Positions 1-11,150 of a DNA stretch of 64,000 bases are shown piece by piece. The DNA is from Podocnemis expansa (taxonomy: Eukaryota; Chordata; Testudines; Podocnemididae). The notes beneath the pieces are model-generated. The model did not search any database. It saw only the letters and a program-made list of their open reading frames with translations, and was not told where the DNA came from. Numbering within the stretch: the first letter of the stretch is position 1; the number at the start of each line of letters is the position of its first letter. The DNA lies in assembly GCA_007922195.1 (NCBI GenBank), contig ML682092.1, positions 1,451,721-1,515,720 on the forward strand, given 5' to 3'. The position numbers and the translations under genes were made by a program.

Positions 1-264
1 CATGAGCTCTATAACTTGTGGTTGACTAATGCAGCAGTTCCTAGCCTTTTCCTTTATGTGGAGCACTACACCTTCACTGAAAGCTTTTGCGGACCACCAC
101 ATAAGCAAGCCAATTTAAACATTATTTTTAATGTAGCCTAAGGTGAACAGGAGCCAAACATTTATATGAAGTTATTTAAAACACAGCTATTTCTAATAAT
201 ATATTATGCTCACTCAGAAACATATTGCATTCATCACAGTACATTTATGTGCAGTAATTATCCT

Positions 265-470
265 TTCTCCTTCGAGAGATTGCTCATGTCTTTTCCAAGT
301 ATAGGTATGCATGTCTCCGTGCACGGCTACCAGAAGCCTTTTCCCCCAAGCAGCAGCTGTAGGGCTGGCTCCAACTCCCCCTGGAGTGGTGCACATCTGT
401 CACAGTATATCAGAGGAAGCCAGAGCCCAGCCCACTCAGTTCCTTCTTTCCACCTCCAACGGCTACTGGA
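265..470 (+). repeat. DIRS left inverted terminal repeat
   Basis: This segment is the diverged reverse complement of 5062-5273. Shared blocks include the reading around ctccgtgcacggctacc and ttcccccaagcagcagc, each found inverted near 5190-5215 and 5160-5180. Similarity is high but interrupted by small indels. Confidence 0.8.
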
Positions 471-604
471 ACCTTGCTACAACTGTGGCTGCCTTTAGTC
501 AGTTTTCCCCCTGGTTAGTTAGGCTATTTGTTTTCTTGAGTGCTCCTTTGTTCCTGTTAATTAACATAGTTAAGTAGTTAGTACAACTGCCACAGGGCAT
601 TATG

Positions 605-2730
605 CCAGGGTCTGCTGGTGTTCTTGGTGTGGAAAAGCTTTCCCCATGAGTGACCCGCATGAAAAATGTTTAAAATGTCTGGGCGAGACACATGTAAAAA
701 ACAAGTGCGGCATCTGCAAGAACTTTAAGCCCAGAACTCAAAAAGGGAGGGAATTTTGACTGAAAGTCCTCCTTATGGAAACCACACTGTCCCTGGCTGG
801 GGCCCCTCTGCAGTCGCTGGCACCGGACTCAGTTTCGGTGCACAGCACCCAGTCAGCACAGCTGCAGCACCAGCATTTACAGTGCCCAGAAGCCCCAGGC
901 ACCATAGTGCCTCACCTAAGAAGCTGAAGAAGCACCAGCTGGGGTGCAGTAGCTCACCCAGATAGCTTCTGAAACAGCCCAAGCTCTGCTCCAAAGCCAC
1001 AAGAGGACCTGACATGCCTTCCAGCATCCTCCATGCTGGAGGCTTTTCAGGCTGCAAGGGCACTCATGTTGATGCCCTCATTGCCCATGGAAGTGGCTGC
1101 AACTCCTGCCGACAGAGGAAAACCCAAGCTGGGTCTACCTAGCTGGCACCTGAGCTGCTCAGCACCATCAGCGAGTGGATCGGCTCCGTGTTTCACGGAG
1201 AGTGGCTCAAAGCAGCACCAGATAGCCACAGAGAAAGGGGAAACCCCACAAGCTGCAGAACAGCAGCACAACGCAGCAAACACTTCCTCGCCCTCACTTG
1301 CAATTGACAGGAGGGTAGGAAATGTAGCCTCCGGTCAGTTTGACTCTAGATGTTTAACCTGGAGCAGCCGAGCCGCCAATCAGCTTGGCTGGAGTCAGAT
1401 CAATCACATTCCAGGAGAACTAGCCTGGGGTCTCGGGCAAGGCATTCAACACACAGAAGATCAAGAGATTCCTCAGCAAAGTGGCACCACTACTCCCCAA
1501 GTCCTAAGGCTCAGCACCAGAAGTGGCACCTTTTGAGTCGCTGAGAGCACAGCTCCAGTTCCCAATCCTCTCAGTATGATTCTGAGTCAAGCTGAGATTC
1601 TTACCAGTGCGAGAAGAGAAGAAAAAGAAGAAATTACTCTTCCTTATTATCTTCACAGGAATTTGAGAGAGCCAAGAACCAGGAACATACGGCTTCATCC
1701 CTACCACAGCTCCATCCTTGGTCCCAACGGCAGTGGCACGGGCAGTAGCCTTATTGAGGACCATGGCAACACCCTCTAGCTCCAGCACCACAATCGACTG
1801 CTTTGGTGGAAGCACAGTCAGCGCCTCCTGCCGTGGGAGGAAACCACCCCTCAGACACAGAATCAGACCCACAAGAGGGTACATCTAAAGAGACTGCCAG
1901 ACCACCTGAGGACCTGACCTCGGCTTTGTCCCAGAATGACATTAGAGGCCAAGCCACTTCACCCCCATTAGATGCTTTCAAGACATATGAGGAACCCCTG
2001 AAAAGGGTGGCTTCCAGTTTGGGCATGAAGGCTCAAGAGCTCAAAGAGGCATCTGATAGTCTTTTTGATGTTTTAACTACAGCAGCTCCTCCAGGGTAGC
2101 CTTCTAGTGCGTGTGAGGGGGTGCTTAAAATTGTAAGATCACTGTGGCAGACACCCTCTTTGACACCACCTCTCTCAAAATCCTTGGAGAAGCAATACTA
2201 CATCCCTGTGAAGGACTTTGATTACCTTTTTAATCATCCAGCTCCGGGTACCCTGGTTGTGGATGTAGCAAACCAAAGAGATAGACAAGATCAGCTGGGA
2301 CCCACTTTGAAGAATCAGGACCATAAAAAAATTAGGTCTGTTTGGCAAGAAAATTTGTTCAACTACCAGGTTCTGCTTTCACATTGCGAATCCCCAGGCT
2401 TTATTAGGAAGGTATAAGTGTAACCTATGGAGCTCACTCCATCGTTTTCAGGAGACTCTGTAACCTGACCAGGCATCAGACTTCGTTACCATCATGGAAG
2501 ATGGCATGGTGGTGGCCAGGGCAGTACTTCAGATGGCATCTGATTCAGCAGACACCTATGGCCATTCAATGGCTTCAGCCATGTGTATGCACCATTGTTC
2601 CTGGCTCCAAGCTTCGGGACTGTCGCAAGAAGTCCAACAAGCAATCCAGGACCTCCCGTTTGAAGGTCCATTCTTATTCTCGGCAAAAATAGATGAAAAA
2701 CTTCATGGCCTAAAAGACTGAAGGACCACA
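605..2730 (+). pseudogene. DIRS gag-like protein, broken
   Basis: The first part (about 611-750) reads as a cysteine-rich zinc-binding segment with paired CxxC motifs (CLKCLGE, CGIC) typical of turtle-type DIRS gag. Downstream the open segments 1803-2099, 2121-2417 and 2494-2721 carry the family landmarks: a block around EEPLKRVASSLGMKAQEL, then YYIPVKDFDYLFNHPAPG followed by a VVDVAN motif, and a final block containing QAIQDLPFEGPFLFSAK. The same landmarks occur in the minus-strand copy at 43176-45058. Frameshifts and stops separate the blocks, so no full protein is possible. Gag presumably packages the element RNA; that is family knowledge. Confidence 0.8.
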
Positions 2731-2885
2731 CAAAAAACCCTTGGCCTCTATAGTCCTCCACAGAACTGACGCCCATTCCGTCCACCCCTTTGTAACACCC
2801 CAAGTGCAATACTGGGCCTAGCCCCAGAGGTATTCGTCTTATATTCAGACAGACAGAATCAGATCTTCAAACAGATGTCAGTTGA

Positions 2886-3760
2886 GTGCTGGCTCGGGCT
2901 CTTCTCTGCAACACCAAAGCCGATCAGGAAGATCGTACGCTAGACAGCCATTTTGAGGCTACGATTGAGGATGGCAAACAAGTCCCTCTAATACCTGTGT
3001 CCCCGGCTTATGTCAGTCTACTCACTGACACGTCACCCACTGAACAGGATTGTCATGATCCCTCTGCATGTCCTGGAACAGATAGATTGGTGAGGGGACC
3101 TCTCTCTCATCCTGCAAGGAGTCCCGTTCCAAGAGGAGGACCCATCAGTGACATTAATCGCCGATGCCTCAGACTTAGGATGGGGAGCACACCTCAGCAA
3201 GGGAGAGAGAACCCAGGGCACACAGTCCCAATAAGACGAACATTTGCACATCAACCTCAAGGAACTTCATGCTATCTGCCTAGCCTGCAAGGTATTTCTC
3301 CACAGCATTTCAGAAAAAAGTAGTATGTGTGCTACATAAACAAACAAGGGGGGACTCAATCCTCAGCCCTATGCGAGGAAGCTATGTGCCTGTTGTAACT
3401 AGCCATAAATCATCACTTCTGCATAAAGGCTTCCCACTTACTAGAGGTAAGGAAAAAGGATGCAGACCATCTAAGCAGAGTGTTCTTTCATCACCATGAA
3501 TGGTTGCTCCATCCGGAGATAGCATCAGTAATTTTCCAGATGTAGGTGTTTCCCCAAATCAACCTCTTCACCTCACACCAAAACAGAAAGTGCAACCAGT
3601 TCTGTTCACTGAGAGGATTAGATCTGGGTGCCGTATCAGATGCCTTTCTTCTCTCATGGAAGGGACCTCTGTTGTACACTTTCCCTCCAATCCCCCTAAT
3701 GGCCAGGGTGATCCGAAAATAAAGAGAGGCAAAGCGGATGTCATACTGATTGCCTCGCAG
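2886..3760 (+). pseudogene. DIRS RNase H and linker, reverse transcriptase lost
   Basis: Near 3150-3215 the sequence reads LIADASDLGWGAHLSKGE, the first catalytic aspartate block of a DIRS RNase H, followed by KELHAICLACKVFL with the expected glutamate and later ADHLSR. The segment 3500-3760 resembles the linker between RNase H and recombinase (PPIPLMARVIRKIK in one frame). Just upstream, sequence typical of the region before the RT (about 2820-2930) joins directly to sequence typical of the RT end, so the palm domain with its YxDD box has been deleted. Several frames are used, so the gene is dead. Confidence 0.75.
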
Positions 3761-3879
3761 TTCTCCTACAACTCTCCATCATGCCACCATGGGACCTCCC
3801 ACTGCACCCAGACCTCCTGTCACAGGACTGTGGCAGACTGTTGCACCCGAACTTGGAATCCCTCCACCTTACAGCATGG

Positions 3880-4916
3880 AGGTTTCATGGTTAAACATGG
3901 AGGAGCATGCTTGTTCCACCCAGGTGCAGGAGATTCTGCCTGGTAGTAGAAAACCAGCTACCAAAGCATCGTATGGATCAAAATGGAAAAGGTTCTCACT
4001 GTGGGGTAGGGAGCACTGTATACCTCCAACAGAATTTACGATTCAGTCAGTCTTAGAGTAGTTACTGCACCTAAAGCAGCAGGGCCTTTCCTTATCACTG
4101 AAGGTCCACCTTGCAGCAATTTCTGCTTTCCATCAACCATTACAATGAAGGTTAGTCTTCTCACATCCAGTGGTGGTGTGGTTCTTGAAAAGGATTGAAC
4201 ATTTATACCCTCAGCTGTGTAACCTGGCAACACCTTGGGATCTGAACCTAGTTTTATCTAAGCTCACAAGATCCCCATTCGAGCCACTAGCTACCTGCCT
4301 AATGCCAATCCTGTCCATGAAGGTAGCTTTCTTGGTGGCAATAACCTCTGCAAGAAAAGTTTCTGAACTGAAAACTAGTCATCAGCCCCTCCATATACCA
4401 TCATTTTTAAAGAAGAGATACAACTAAAACCACACCTAGCCTTCTGGCTCAAAGTAGTATCAGAATTCCATTGTAACTATGATATATGCCTTCCAGTCTT
4501 CTATCCAAAACCTCACTTATCAGAGAAGGATCACCAATGGCACTCTTTGGGCGTTAGGAGAGCGTTAGCTTTCTACATTGACCAAACTAGATCATTCTGG
4601 AAGTCCACCCAACTCTTTGTGGCATTTGCTGATCACTAAAAGGTACTTCTGGTTTCTTCTCAGTGCATTTCAAAATGGATCACACAGTGCATAAGACTTT
4701 GGTATAACAAAGCGGAATATCCACTTCCGGGCCCAGTAAAGGCACAGTCAACGAGGGCTCAAACCTCATCCACAGCTTTCCTGGCCAACCTGCCTGTACA
4801 AAAAATTTGCAGAGCTGCTATGTGGTCTTCAGTACACACATTTGCCTCACATTACACCATCATGGAGCACACAAGAGAAGATGCAGCCTTTGGAAGGATG
4901 GTGCTGCAGTCTGTTT
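3880..4916 (+). pseudogene. DIRS tyrosine recombinase, broken
   Basis: The N-terminal arm-like block near 3880-4060 contains SRKPATKASYGSKWKRFSLW. The catalytic half continues through 4230-4420 (MKVAFLVAITSARKVSEL) and 4736-4916. At the expected HxxR box the copy reads QSTR, with a CAG codon at 4745-4747, so the histidine is lost; the likely nucleophile tyrosine, in ASHYTI, is kept at 4853-4855. Stops and frame changes occur between the blocks. Compare the minus-strand copy, which keeps the histidine but has cysteine at the tyrosine position. Confidence 0.75.
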
Positions 4917-5061
4917 GCCATTAACTCTGCCCGCCATCTAAGGTGGATAGAATTGACATGAACAAGCTGTCAAAGGAGAAAAGACAGTTTCTTACCTGTA
5001 ACTGCCATTCTTCAAGAGGAGTTGCTCATGTCGATTCCAATCCCACCAGCCATCCGCACTT

Positions 5062-5273
5062 TTGGAGCTGGTGGAAAGAAGGGACTGAGAGGGCTGGGCT
5101 CCAGCTTCTGATGATATACTTGTGGCAGATGTGCACCACTCCGGGGGAGGTGGAACCAGCCTACGGCTGCTGCTGCTTGGGGGAAAAGGTTCCTGGTAGC
5201 TGTGCACGGAGGCATACACACTTATAGATGGAATGGGCATGAGCATCTCCTCTCGAAAAATGACAGTTACAGG
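5062..5273 (-). repeat. DIRS right inverted terminal repeat
   Basis: Inverted partner of 265-470. It is bracketed by the short inverted pair 4978-5035 / 5238-5290 (cores gacagtttcttacctgtaac and its complement), which I interpret as the DIRS internal complementary region. Confidence 0.8.
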
Positions 5274-5431
5274 TAAGAAACTGTCTTTTCCGCCTCTCCA
5301 CGGGCCACCTGCAGTACCCTCACAGACCATCAATGGTCCATGGATTACAGGTCGGGAACCACTAGACTGATGTATCTCAAGAAAGCCATCCAGTCTTGAT
5401 CTGAGGATTTCAAGAGCTAGAGAAAACAACA

Positions 5432-5830
5432 CTACTTCTTTGAATGCTGGTTCCTATGTGGGTTCCAGGCATTGTGCACATGTGCACCATGAACCAGAGC
5501 TGGAACTGTTGAGAACAGTGTCGGTTGACCTGCATGTGTCTATTGCATTGTCCATGTGGTACATAACAGGGTTTTATGTTCCTGTGCGGGTCTATGCCCC
5601 TCAGTTTCCTCTTACCATGGCATGGTCAGAGTCAGAATGTTCTCTTTGTTCTTCAGAAAACCTACATAGAAAAAAAATACTAATAGATAGCATAGTTTAG
5701 TGTTGCAGTTATAGTTGTAGGTAGTGTAGTAGAACTGATAGTTTCCAATTGTTAATCCTCGCCAGGACAGTCCATGTTGTTTGGAAGATTATGCCGAAGC
5801 AAGCCAGGTTTAAGAACTTCACTACATACC
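5432..5830 (+). mobile_element. 5' fragment of a second DIRS-type element
   Basis: From about 5432 the sequence matches the start of turtle-type DIRS elements as I know them: a ttctttgaatgctggttcc lead-in, a cctcagtttcctcttacc block at about 5597-5620, and an ATG near 5790 that opens MPKQARFK. The fragment fades out after about 5830 without the zinc-binding block. It is a different subfamily from the copy ending at 5290, and only the right end of the hAT element separates the two. Confidence 0.5.
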
Positions 5831-5982
5831 CATAATCATTCTCAGTGAGCTGAGTATCAGCACTGTCTCCTTTCCCATTTGGTTAATTGTAGCTAGGTTC
5901 CTTTATAAATAGGTTATTTATAAATAACATTTATAAATCTGATGTGTTGCTGAATATTAAGTATGTCTTATTTCTCAAACAG

Positions 5983-6104
5983 ATGAATTCAAAGGCCATT
6001 CTTTACTGCAAGCAGCCAGAGAGGCAGACCTAGCCAAAGTGAAGAAGACTCTTGCTTTGGAGATCATTAATTTCAAACAACCACAGTCACATGAGACTGC
6101 ACTG
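5983..6104 (+). CDS. TNKS: TNKS exon a: start of ankyrin repeat cluster 3
   Basis: The exon starts after an acceptor AG at 5981-5982 with two bases completing a Tyr codon, then reads 40 codons from [20 protein letters not shown] to SHETAL, ending before GTGAGA at 6105. Tankyrase-1 is a poly(ADP-ribose) polymerase that acts at telomeres, in Wnt signalling (axin turnover), on the Golgi and at the mitotic spindle. This exon holds the capping helix pair that opens ARC3. The block [19 protein letters not shown] is the TNKS form; TNKS2, as I recall it, differs at most of these positions. Incoming intron phase is 1, outgoing phase 0. Confidence 0.97.
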
Positions 6105-7979
6105 GTGAGACTATATAGTCAGTTTGGTTTTTATGATATATGTGGAAGTAGTGCTAGGTGAAAGGTTTTTATAGCTAGACTATGAAAATATATTCATCTA
6201 ACCTTGAGGCTGTGCCACCAGGCATCTTGTGTATTAAAAGTAAATCATCACTGTAGTAGATATATTATACATTCTCCCTCATTCCTGGAATTCCATTTTT
6301 ATGCAAGATTTCTCCAGAACTGTGCAAATAGGCGCCTGCTTATTGCTTTAAGTTGAACTTGTGTGTTCTCCCCATCTGATTATTTTGCCTGAAGTGACAG
6401 ATGCTAGGGGGTTACTTTCTTCTGTTGTGACTGCAGTTGTCTTGTTTTTCCTTTCCTTCTTCTCTTATGTTTTATGAACACTTGTTTCCCCTACCTTCCC
6501 CCAAAAATGTTGGGGTGGCAGAGAAGGGGGGGGGGGAACGACAGGCAACAGAAATGTGTCAAAAATGCTGCCCTCTAGGGAACTGGAAAGAGTTAGCAGG
6601 CTGCCCTTGTCTTTTGTCTTTTATTTTTTCAGTCAGATTTTTCATCGGTAACCTAATTAGATTTGTTTCTCCATAGAAATCATTCTTCAACATTCCCACA
6701 CAAATGAGTTTATTAATAATGTTTAATTTCTTAAACATCTGATAGAAGTCAGCAGTGAAATGTTCAGTTCTGTTCTGTTACTACATTTTGAAAAACCCCA
6801 GACTCTTGGTAACTATTAGTCTCCGTGAGGTAGAGGCGGGAAATAAATCAATGGAAGCACTGCTGTTTGACTAATAAGTGGCTGCCTGGCACAAACTGTA
6901 CAATACAAGAGTGCTTTCACTTGAAGTTATGTTTTATTCTAGTCTCGAAGAATTAACACACATCTGCAATGGGTTAGTTAAATCAGTAATTAGCAAAGTC
7001 TGGAGAAGTCTTTGAGAGGTACAAAAATGGCTGTTTGATTGGCTCATCTTTTAGCTGTTGTTGGAGAGCCTAAATTGTGTCCATGAAGTGTCCCTGCAGA
7101 GTCTACTATACCCCATACGCTCTTTCCTTATTTACTGGATTAATGTAACAGTAATATGTCAGTAAAAAAAACTTCAGCGAACAAGTTCAAAGCTTAAGCA
7201 AGAGGTTTCCCCAAACCATTAATTAAACAGATGTGGTTTTGCAGAGTCTGTCTTGAGAGCCTTGACAAACATATCCCAAAGGGCAGATACAGATAAACTT
7301 CTTGTTTTTCCAAAACACATACCTCAGCAATTTCAACAGAGATCTTATCAGGAGGGAGGGAGAGTTAAATTCCTCCTTGACCTCCTCCCCTCCTGGGTTC
7401 TTGTTTAGTTGTGCTAAGGTTGTTGTAGAGACCTGTGAAGACCTACTGATTTAGCTGCTTTTGACCTTAAGCATGATAATTGATATTCCAATTATTGTAG
7501 TGGTCCAGACATTTTGCTGGTCTACCAAAATCCCCCCATACAATTCCTGCTATATAAGGGTTTTCTAAGTGTGCAGTGAAATAGACAAATACATAATTAA
7601 ATAAAACAACTCAGTTTGCCATGACTCTTTAAGAAGCCATGTGTAAAAAGTTAGATTTTAAAACTCCTTTGCCTTTAGTCACCTCCAGCAGTACACCATT
7701 TTGTGTACCTATATGTTGCTTTTTTGGATGGTAACTTAGCCATTTATCATGTGACAAATAGTGAAAATACTAGAATTGTTTTAAAAACAATAATTTAGCC
7801 TGCAAAACTAGCTTACCTATTGTTCGATGTATTTTATGAAGCAGAAATGTGATACAATTTGGCAGGATTCTGTTTCTATGCCTCTCAGTCTAATGTTCAG
7901 TGGAATATGTAAAGAAAATGCAGTATGCCATGAAATACTTTTAAGTAGTAGGCAGTAATTTGTTTGCTTTCTTCTGCAG
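6105..7979 (+). other. TNKS: TNKS intron, no recognised repeat
   Basis: A 1.9-kb intron with a GTGAGA donor and a CTGCAG acceptor. It contains a run of about 12 G near 6527-6538 and otherwise AT-rich sequence without an obvious transposon end or coding stretch. Confidence 0.8.
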
Positions 7980-8071
7980 CACTGTGCTGTGGCTTCCCTG
8001 CATCCTAAACGGAAACAAGTTACAGAACTCTTGCTCAGGAAAGGAGCTAATGTTAATGAGAAAAACAAAGA
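7980..8071 (+). CDS. TNKS: TNKS exon b: ankyrin repeats of cluster 3
   Basis: Thirty codons, [20 protein letters not shown] through GANVNEKNK, then GA of a split Asp codon completed by the next exon. Acceptor CTGCAG ends at 7979; donor GTAGGT begins at 8072. It encodes the outer helices and finger loop of an ARC3 repeat. The exon boundary in the loop after NVNEKNK corresponds to the boundary after VHAKDKG in the ARC4 exon at 47237-47382. ARC3 is the cluster reported not to bind the tankyrase-binding peptide and is thought to be structural. Confidence 0.97.
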
Positions 8072-8169
8072 GTAGGTGTCTAAAAATTTAAGTCAAATTT
8101 TACATTTCTAAAAGACTAAGTAATACAGTGTTTAGACAATGCAACTAACTTCTGCCATTTTGCATCTAG
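8072..8169 (+). other. TNKS: Short 98-bp TNKS intron
   Basis: Phase-2 intron between exons b and c, with a GTAGGT donor and CATCTAG acceptor. It is the shortest intron in the window by far and contains no repeat. Confidence 0.95.
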
Positions 8170-8248
8170 CTTCATGACGCCTTTGCATGTTGCAGCTGAA
8201 AAAGCTCATAACGATGTCATGGAAGTGCTGCATAAACATGGAGCAAAG
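8170..8248 (+). CDS. TNKS: TNKS exon c: ankyrin repeat of cluster 3
   Basis: One base completes the Asp codon, then 26 codons read [20 protein letters not shown] and HKHGAK, ending before GTAAAT at 8249. The TPLHVAAE pattern is the canonical TPLHxAA turn of an ankyrin repeat. The Lys in AEKAHND is Arg in the human protein as I remember it. The outgoing intron is phase 0 and about 9 kb long. Confidence 0.97.
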
Positions 8249-8991
8249 GTAAATATGTTTTTAAAAAGTAGAAGTGGTGGATGGTTTTGTGATTAAAGCA
8301 TGTGGTGAGAACTGCTGCTTTTTCTTCATCATGTCTTGGACTAAGAGTGTGGTATCAGAAGCTCAGAACTTGAAAATTAGCAACCTACTTATGAGCCTAG
8401 GTAAGATGTAGGAACCTAACTGAAGTCAACTGTTCCTTTAAAAATCTTGCCCCGGATTTTTGAAGTTACCAAACATTTAGTGGGGGCAGTTAAGTATTCA
8501 GTAGGTGTGCACATAAAGCTACTGTTAGTTAGATGTCCAACTGTGGATTAAAGTGCCAAATTTTGGTCACCCATTTTTGAAAATCTTATCAGCCTTCAGT
8601 AATTACTTTGTTCTTATAACAGATATTTTTATTATTTAATCTTTTGCTGTAGATACTGACCTCTATACACTCAAGTCATGTGTAAGTTAAAATTTTAAAG
8701 GTCATGCCTTTGAAGTTTTTAAAATTACTGTTAAAGATGAAAGTGTGACACACACACAATTAGTATGTCTTCTAAGAATCTTTCTGCAGTGGTCCTTTTG
8801 GATGATTGTAGCAACTAATAAGGAAATCATTATTGTGATCAATATCATTGATCACTTGCCTTCCTTGGAAAACTGTTACTTTGTGAAAGGTGGTTTTTTA
8901 TGAATCAATTAAAATGTGAACAGTCTCACTTTTGCTTTTAGACCTCTTCAGTTTTCTATACCTGAATCTGCATCCAAGTAGCTAAGTTTAA

Positions 8992-9275
8992 GTTCCAAAA
9001 GGGTAGCCATGTTAGTCTGATTCAGCAAAACAAACAAGGAGTCCTGTGGCACTTCTGAAGACTAACCAATTTATTTACTACATGAGCTTTAATGAGAGAA
9101 AATACCACTTCAGTGGGGAACTTGCAGAATGAGATGAAAATAAATGTGGGGAAGTGTAAGTCATAGGATCAGGCCAGACTGTTACAGCAATAAAAGCATT
9201 TGTTTAGATTCGAACAGTGGAGAACAGCTTGTAGAGGGCAGTGAGGTCAGACCACTGTAGCATCTGTAATGTCAC
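8992..9275 (-). mobile_element. PLE 3'-end fragment
   Basis: It starts with ttccaaaagggtagcc, the terminal block of the Penelope-like family seen repeatedly in this window, followed by aaggagtcctgtggcac and the atgagcttt block. In the coding orientation of the family this is the minus strand. The right end is indistinct and no target duplication was found. Confidence 0.65.
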
Positions 9276-9628
9276 TTCTAACATACTAGGAGGTGAATTA
9301 GTGTCATTGAACATACAGTTAATACAAGTATTTTTTATTTTAAGACAACTAAATTACAATTTAGGGCCCATATGAGAGCTAATTTCCAGATCTCAATATT
9401 TGACTTGCTTCCAAAGATGCTTAATAGAATCAAAAAATGTTTTAATGACAGTACAATGGCACCATGTGTCATGTTCTAGAATTCTGTTACAGCTATATCT
9501 CCCCTATGACTTGTCCATGGAGATTTATTTTAGAGAATGGCATTTGCACTCATTGAAAGTGTTAATAATCATTTGCCCAAATTGTACCCGACTAAGATAT
9601 CTCTGTGTGAGAAACAGAAATCTCATCT

Positions 9629-9994
9629 AAGGGGTCCTCACTGTAGCACTTCCCTGCATTTATTTCCTACCATTCTGTTAGTTCCTGCATCTTCAAAGCA
9701 TCTGACAAAGTGGGATTTTCTCCCACGAAAGGTTATGCAAAAAATAAATTTGTTAGTCTTTAAATGCCACAGGGCTCCTTGTTTGTTTGTTTTACTAAAC
9801 TAGACAAACAGGGCTACCCTTTGGATCTAAGGAGTCCTTTTACACTTTTAAGGACTAACAAATTTATTAATCAACGAGCTGGGATTTTCTCTGATGAAAG
9901 CTCACATGGCAGATACATTTTGTTAGTCATTGGAAGTGCCAAAGGATTCCTTGTTTGTTTTGCTGAACTAGACTAACACAGCTACCCCTTTGAA
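9629..9994. mobile_element. PLE-derived unit with inverted arms and 13-bp TSD
   Basis: The unit holds a PLE tail in one orientation (to about 9828), a short inverted copy (9829-9900), and a second tail ending gctacccctttgaa. It is flanked by agaaatctcatct at 9616-9628 and agagatctcatct at 9995-10007, a 12/13 match. That bounds a single insertion event. Confidence 0.7.
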
Positions 9995-10137
9995 AGAGAT
10001 CTCATCTGTTACCTATAGCTTCTGACTGAGGTTTCATAGGATTGTAGCAAGGTGTATGAGGGAATGGCAGAGTTAGGCTATAATGGTGGGGTAGTGGCAC
10101 TAAATAGGAAAGAAAGCAGAGTCCAATATAAACCTTA

Positions 10138-11150
10138 CTCATGGGGGATTCTGCACCAAAAGATTCTGTGCACAATATTTTAAAATGCTGCTTATTTTAT
10201 TTGTCAAAATAACACAATATAATTGTTCCATTTTTAATTACTTTGGTGATTTATTTCAAAATACCGTTCAGCAAGTTTGTCTAACAATCCAGCCACCCCA
10301 AAAAAAAAAAAAAAAATATTCAGGAAATGTTGTGGGGTTTTTTTCCCCCCCTGACAAATACCTTAGTAGTCATATCAATCTAGAACTTGTGATAATTCAT
10401 TTAAGCTACAATACAGAAACATATTTCCTGCCCCCTCAGAAACAGTGCAAAAACTTGGGGGAGTTAGGAGTACAGGAAGACCTGAGGGAGAGGGAAGTGA
10501 TTGCTGACCAGGAGCTTGGAATTGAACCTGGTGGCTTGTAGGATGTGGGTAGGAGAAGCATAGAACAGTTTTTTGGGGTGGGGGATTTTTGGGGATTTGA
10601 CGAGACTCCCTCATACAGACCCTGGCTTCTCTCTTTCAGTCAGGCACATCTGTCCCATCTCTGCACCCTCCCACCTCCAACCCCATGTGTCCCTGCTCCC
10701 CTAGTCAGTCACCCCATTTTTGCTTGTCCTCATGGTCCTTCACCCCCTCCCCCACCTTCTCATGTGGCCTGTGCACCCTGAGTCCCATTCTGCCTGTGGC
10801 TCAGTGCTGCCACCTCACTAGCATCAGTCAACCTGTCCCCCCCTTGTCTCTGCGAACCCTAGCCTATGTGGGACCCTCCCCCCAAGCAGACCTCTTTATC
10901 TCCTCTGCCCCTCACATCCAGTGCCTCCTGATCTTGGCCAGTTGGCAGCCAATGACTCCATCCTGTCTGCAACTGGTTGGTCCAGCCTGGAGCCAGCTGC
11001 CCTCTCTTTTGGCGTCACAGCAGTCCCTCAAGCACAAAAGGTGTAAGTGCAGTACCTCCCTGGCCTAATCCGTTTTCTGTGATGGGAGAAAAACCTGTGT
11101 GGGACATGAATTATGTGTAGTGGTGCAGAGTTCCTCCCAGGAGAAACAGT
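10138..11150. mobile_element. Non-autonomous DNA transposon, about 1 kb
   Basis: The ends gggggattctgcacca (from about 10144) and tggtgcagagttcctccc (ending about 11137) are imperfect inverted copies of each other. The interior is AT-rich at first, with an A run near 10300 and blocks familiar from sauropsid repeats (ttatttgtcaaaataac), then C-rich from 10620 to 11050. The flanks show no convincing duplication, so the superfamily is open. Confidence 0.45.

Larger units (their letters stand above)
250..5290 (+). mobile_element. DIRS-type tyrosine-recombinase retrotransposon, internally deleted copy
   Basis: The copy has the DIRS architecture: inverted terminal repeats (about 265-470 and 5062-5273), then gag-like, RNase H and tyrosine-recombinase coding remnants in order on the + strand. 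DIRS elements insert by recombinase rather than integrase and leave no target duplication; none is seen. A second short inverted pair near the right end (4978-5035 against 5238-5290, built on a ttacctgtaact core) fits the internal complementary region of DIRS elements. The reverse-transcriptase core that should lie between gag and RNase H is missing (about 2760-3090). Many stops and frameshifts make the copy dead. Confidence 0.85.
32..5364. mobile_element. Non-autonomous hAT-type element, split by a DIRS insertion
   Basis: The left end (cagcagttcctagcc, from 32) and the right end (gtcgggaaccacta, ending 5364) look like the two inverted ends of one hAT family, and the right end reads straight into unique sequence. 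Flanking 8-mers match 7 of 8: gactaatg at 24-31 and gactgatg at 5365-5372. Only about 220 bp on the left and 75 bp on the right belong to this element; the rest is the nested DIRS copy. hAT transposons make 8-bp target duplications, which fits. It encodes no transposase. Confidence 0.65.
1..5982 (+). other. TNKS: TNKS intron (3' part), upstream of first exon in window
   Basis: This is the distal part of the intron that precedes the first visible TNKS exon; it ends in a standard AG acceptor at 5981-5982. Almost all of it is transposon: a hAT-type element at 32-5364 that was later split by a DIRS retrotransposon (about 250-5290), and a second, truncated DIRS 5' fragment at about 5432-5830. From 5830 to 5982 I recognise nothing beyond the acceptor region. 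The preceding TNKS exon, which should carry the end of ARC2, is not in the window. Confidence 0.85.
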
